DNA of 64,000 nucleotides, taken from Macrothele yani. Lineage: Eukaryota; Arthropoda; Arachnida; Araneae; Macrothelidae. Numbering within the stretch: the first letter of the stretch is position 1; the number at the start of each line of letters is the position of its first letter. Shown in pieces: positions 60,793 through 64,000 of this stretch. The stretch covers positions 228,310,701 through 228,374,700 of the forward strand of contig CM077034.1 in assembly GCA_039090855.1 (NCBI GenBank), in the 5' to 3' direction. A program made the position numbers and the translations under genes. The notes beneath the pieces are model-generated. The model had not been told where the DNA came from and did not search any database. It worked only from the letters and a program-made list of their open reading frames with translations.

Positions 60793-61010
60793 GCCGCCCC
60801 GGTGGCGCAGTGGTCTAAGGCGCTGGCCTATGATCATTCGTCCATAAGGGGTCCGGGTTCGAATCCCGGTCAGGCATGGATGTTGTGTTTGTCTTACGGC
60901 ACTGGCTCTCTCCCTTCCCTGGAACCAGTGACCCTAAATTAGGGACGGGCGACTGCTTATAGTCCATTGAGTTGCTCACGGTGGTCGTTAAACCTCCAAT
61001 CAAAAAAAAA
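60793..61010 (+). mobile_element. SINE-A (copy 2)
   Basis: Counterpart of 44418-44636 with the same private change, TATAGTCC. One new substitution in the head (GGCCTATGATC). Confidence 0.92.
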
Positions 61011-61445
61011 ATTAAGTCCTGTTTTATTTATTCATTATTATTATTTTTTTTATTTGTCAGAGCTAATGCGTAAGAGAAAAAAAAATTAATTTAAAAGACA
61101 AGACCGACAACACCTTATTAGTTAGGGGAGAAATATTCAGTACAAAAAAGATAGATCTTTTATGCAACATTTTGCTCGGCCCTTAAAAAGGGCCCTCCCC
61201 CCCCCCCCCCCAAAACTCCTGATATTCAATTTTTTGCTTTTCTCCCACGTGTGAGGATTAACTTCAATTTAGTCCCAGTTATTTTTACTTTTTTTGGAAG
61301 TATAACTGTGAACTGGATTCTTTTCAGGAATTTTAATCCGCGCCATCTATCGGTTTAATTTGAGAAGTGCTGCAGCTGTTCCTAATTTTTATGTATATGC
61401 TATTTCTTTCGCTTTTCTTTTGTTTTTATACTTCGTATTCTTTTC

Positions 61446-62532
61446 TTATTGTATTAAATATTTCCACGGATATGGGATATCTTTAGGAGTAGATGTATTG
61501 CAATTAGAGCCTTGGGTTTTTTCAATTGCTATAGCTTCAGACCACAAAATTTGATTATGTTTATTGTCGGAAGTTAAAATTTTACTATTTTCCCAATCGG
61601 GTATTAACTCATTTACCATACAATGCTCTATAAGTGAGGTTTTTCTCTTCTTTTTTAATTCAATTACTATAGTGCTCATTCAATCTGGTTTTAAATCTCT
61701 TTTTAGTACTGCCGATGTAGTATTTGTAACTATTTCAGCAATTTCAATATTGCTATCCTGGCATTCTTTTCTTATAATATTGCTCAATGGAGGTAAATAT
61801 GGAATACTTCCGTAGAATAGCGTATTGCTTTTAGTTGTACTATTGTTGTGTTTAGATATATCTGCTCTTCTTATGTTGTGATATAATGAATCAATCATGC
61901 TTCCGGGATATCCAAAATATTTAGCAGTGTTTTTAATCCATTTTATTTCTTTAATTAGTGCTTTTTTAGTTGATGAATGTGTTATGGCCCTATTTATAAA
62001 TGATCTGAAAGCTGAAATCTTATACTTCCATGGGTGACTGGATTCATTGGGAATTATAGCAGGAATGTAAGTAGACTTACGGTATACACTGAATTCGATT
62101 TTATTTTGATGTTTAATAAAAGAGATGTCAAGAAAGTGGAGTTTGTTGTCTATTTCTTTTTCATACGTTACTTGAATAGTTGCATACATACCATTGAAGT
62201 TGTTTATGAAAAGCTCCATATCATTTTCAGAGTGCGGCCAAAAGATCAATATATCATCGACATATCGTAGGTATACTATAGGACATAGGTAAGTTACTAG
62301 ATCTGCCGGTGAATATTTTCTTTTCTATATCCTGCATAATGACCTCGGCAAACAAACCAGATATTGGTGATCCCATTGGTGCGCCGTATATTTGTTTATA
62401 AACGGTATCATTGAAAGTGAAGTAATTATTCTCGGTTATTAGCTTGAGTGCGCACATGATGCTTTCAATCTTCGAAGGTTCGATTTTTGCTTCTTTGCAA
62501 ACTGCTAGGTCATCACGTAAACAAACGAAATT
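61446..62532 (-). pseudogene. Penelope-like retroelement relic, copy 2 (no SINE)
   Basis: On the minus strand: CLRDDLAVC near 62525, QIYGAPMGSPISGLFAEV at about 62395-62342, then YVDDIL at about 62264-62247 in another frame. A 189-codon open stretch (62249-61680) follows, with KLHFLDISF and KRDLKPD, then a stop, then LIEHCMVNE and SEAIAIEK in the C-terminal GIY-YIG-like tail to 61446. The frameshift between the palm motif and YVDDIL and the stop before the tail are shared with copy 1. It is truncated at its 5' end near 62532, as dead-on-arrival Penelope-like copies often are. Unlike copy 1 it is uninterrupted. Confidence 0.82.
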
Positions 62533-62572
62533 TCACAACTTTGCGGCTTCATGGCTCTAACCTCCTTGAATA

Positions 62573-62607
62573 AGACGAACACAACATCCGTGCCTCACTG
62601 GGGCATG
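62573..62607 (-). repeat. SINE-A fragment (copy 2)
   Basis: Counterpart of 46436-46470. Confidence 0.5.
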
Positions 62608-63050
62608 GATTGAGCAATTGAAATTATAGATAAAATAGCGAAGAGTGTATAAGTAAATATAAGTGGTGTAGCAAAAAATAAAGTGCACAGTAAGAAAGTA
62701 AAAAGCGACAATAAATATGGGCTGCACATATGTCTAGCACAATCTGTATTGTAAAACCGTAACAGAAGAAAAAAGTTCTGCAAAACCATTGTGTTATTGA
62801 CATAAGAGTAAATTCTTTTATGACGCAAAAATTTTGCCCTTCCCAGTGTTAGAGCAGTTGTATAATTTCAAGTTTTGTTTCGATAAAGATATTACACAAT
62901 ACATTGGTGCGATTAGTTATTACGCATCGTTATTCCAGTTATGGTTCCTGTTCTGAACTACAGTAGATATCTTTGAACATTAAAAATATAAAATAAAGAT
63001 AAAGAATTGCTTCGTGTAATGCAATGATAATTGAATTATTTCGCAAATTT

Positions 63051-63116
63051 GTTGATTGCGCGAATGACAGTTATCAAATTTCTAATGAATTGATAACTGT
63101 CATTCGGGCAATCAAC
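63051..63116. repeat. Near-perfect hairpin (copy 2)
   Basis: Same stem, single mismatch and loop as 46914-46979. Confidence 0.7.
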
Positions 63117-64000
63117 TTATTTGTAGGTTTCAGTGGAAGATTAGGAAATCAGGCATTGCACAACTATGCCCAAATGATACAAAACTCAGTTGGACTAAGG
63201 TTGCTCTCCGGTGGCCGGCCAATGAGTAACGTCTGCAACGTCACTGAGTTGGTTTCCGTAGAATTGTAATTCAGAAACTGATTGTTTCGGAGTTCCGCAC
63301 ATTCTTTGTACACAGTCGAGTCAAGTCGGGACAAAGCTTCAACTTCGGTGGTTGGTTAGTATTGTTGCATTATATATATTTTCTAATATAATGAAAGCTC
63401 CTGTTGCAACAAATTTAGCCTGAAATTGTTTAGCATAACAGTATTATTATTTCGCATGCAACTTTTGCCATATTTTTTGCAATGAATGCCATAAAAATGG
63501 TGTGTTGCTTGTGGGTGAAGTAACTGTAGGGATCAGTGAACTACAGGTCTGCCATCTTGGCTTTTTGACGCTTGTAGGAGATATTTAATCAACCGTTGGT
63601 TACGATTTCAAATTTTATTTTGTCTGCAGTTTGGCAAGGTTTGGGTTTATCAGCGTTTTGTATGCATAGCTTCGAGGCTTGAGTTTCTCCGATTCGTTGA
63701 CACTTGTCATTTTTTTTTTTCTTGAACATGTTAGATTTACGCATATATAACAAATATAATTTTATGTTAAACAAAAGCAAACACGTATACAGATTTTAAA
63801 ATAAAATAAACAAATTTAGTTTCTTTGGAGCTGATGTGATACGTGAATGTAGGCACAGGATATTGACGCTTATGAACTACAACTATTACTATAAACAATT
63901 CACTGTAAACAATTGCATACCATCTGTGAGAGACATATATAGGTGTTTTAAACATGCGCTTTGTTTCGGGGAAACGGAGGTTTGTAGCAGTTATCTTTCG
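63117..64000. other. End of window, duplicated sequence without a gene
   Basis: Matches 46980-47870. No supported gene. Confidence 0.5.

Larger units (their letters stand above)
54954..64000. repeat. Segmental duplication, copy 2 (runs past window end)
   Basis: Collinear with 39127-47870. It differs by four more SINE bodies, by lacking the SINE in the Penelope relic, and by scattered substitutions and small indels. Still matching copy 1 at base 64000, so its end is outside the window. Confidence 0.93.

Overview
This is non-genic eukaryotic DNA made almost entirely of repeats. I see no intact protein-coding gene, no rRNA, and no operon or other bacterial architecture. The host is probably an arthropod. 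Tc1-like transposases very close to the three relics here are, from my memory of annotated genomes, common in orb-weaver spiders and in some polyneopteran insects; I could not run a search, so the species is not fixed. AT-rich sequence, long homopolymers, tRNA-derived SINEs with target-site duplications (TSDs), hAT and Tc1 DNA transposons and a Penelope-like element all fit a large, repeat-rich arthropod genome.

Layout. (1) 1-1733: tRNA-derived SINEs of two families. (2) About 1734-38372: a tandem array of a ~3.79 kb unit, about eight units plus fragments. The central units (9.5-31.4 kb) are close to identical. The edge units are diverged and carry insertions: SINEs and a hAT element on the left, and a hAT element on the right that itself holds a Tc1 element. 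Two units share a ~0.9 kb deletion and form a 6.67 kb higher-order repeat with their full-length neighbours. (3) 38902-54718: a ~16 kb unit that is repeated from 54719 to beyond the window end. It holds an inverted repeat, multi-body SINEs, a decayed C2H2 zinc-finger fragment, a dead Tc1, possible exons, a truncated Penelope-like retroelement, a hAT relic with a perfect 8-bp TSD, and a satellite-like SINE array (51117-53575).

The main SINE, called SINE-A here, links most of these structures. Its head is a class II (long variable arm) tRNA-like sequence of about 82 bases. Its body is about 131 bases and ends in an A-rich or CAAT-rich tail. At two separate loci the headless body has become tandem with the same body-to-body junction, once to 18 copies with an emerging higher-order pattern. 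The large duplication starts inside a SINE-A copy whose flanks and diagnostic bases show that it is a chimera. This is what unequal crossing-over between two directly oriented SINEs should leave.

No genes act together in a pathway here. Every transposase or reverse transcriptase reading frame I recognise carries stops, frameshifts or truncations. The interest lies in genome structure: a retroposon turning into satellite DNA and causing segmental duplication, next to a second, unrelated satellite being homogenised at its centre and eroded at its edges.
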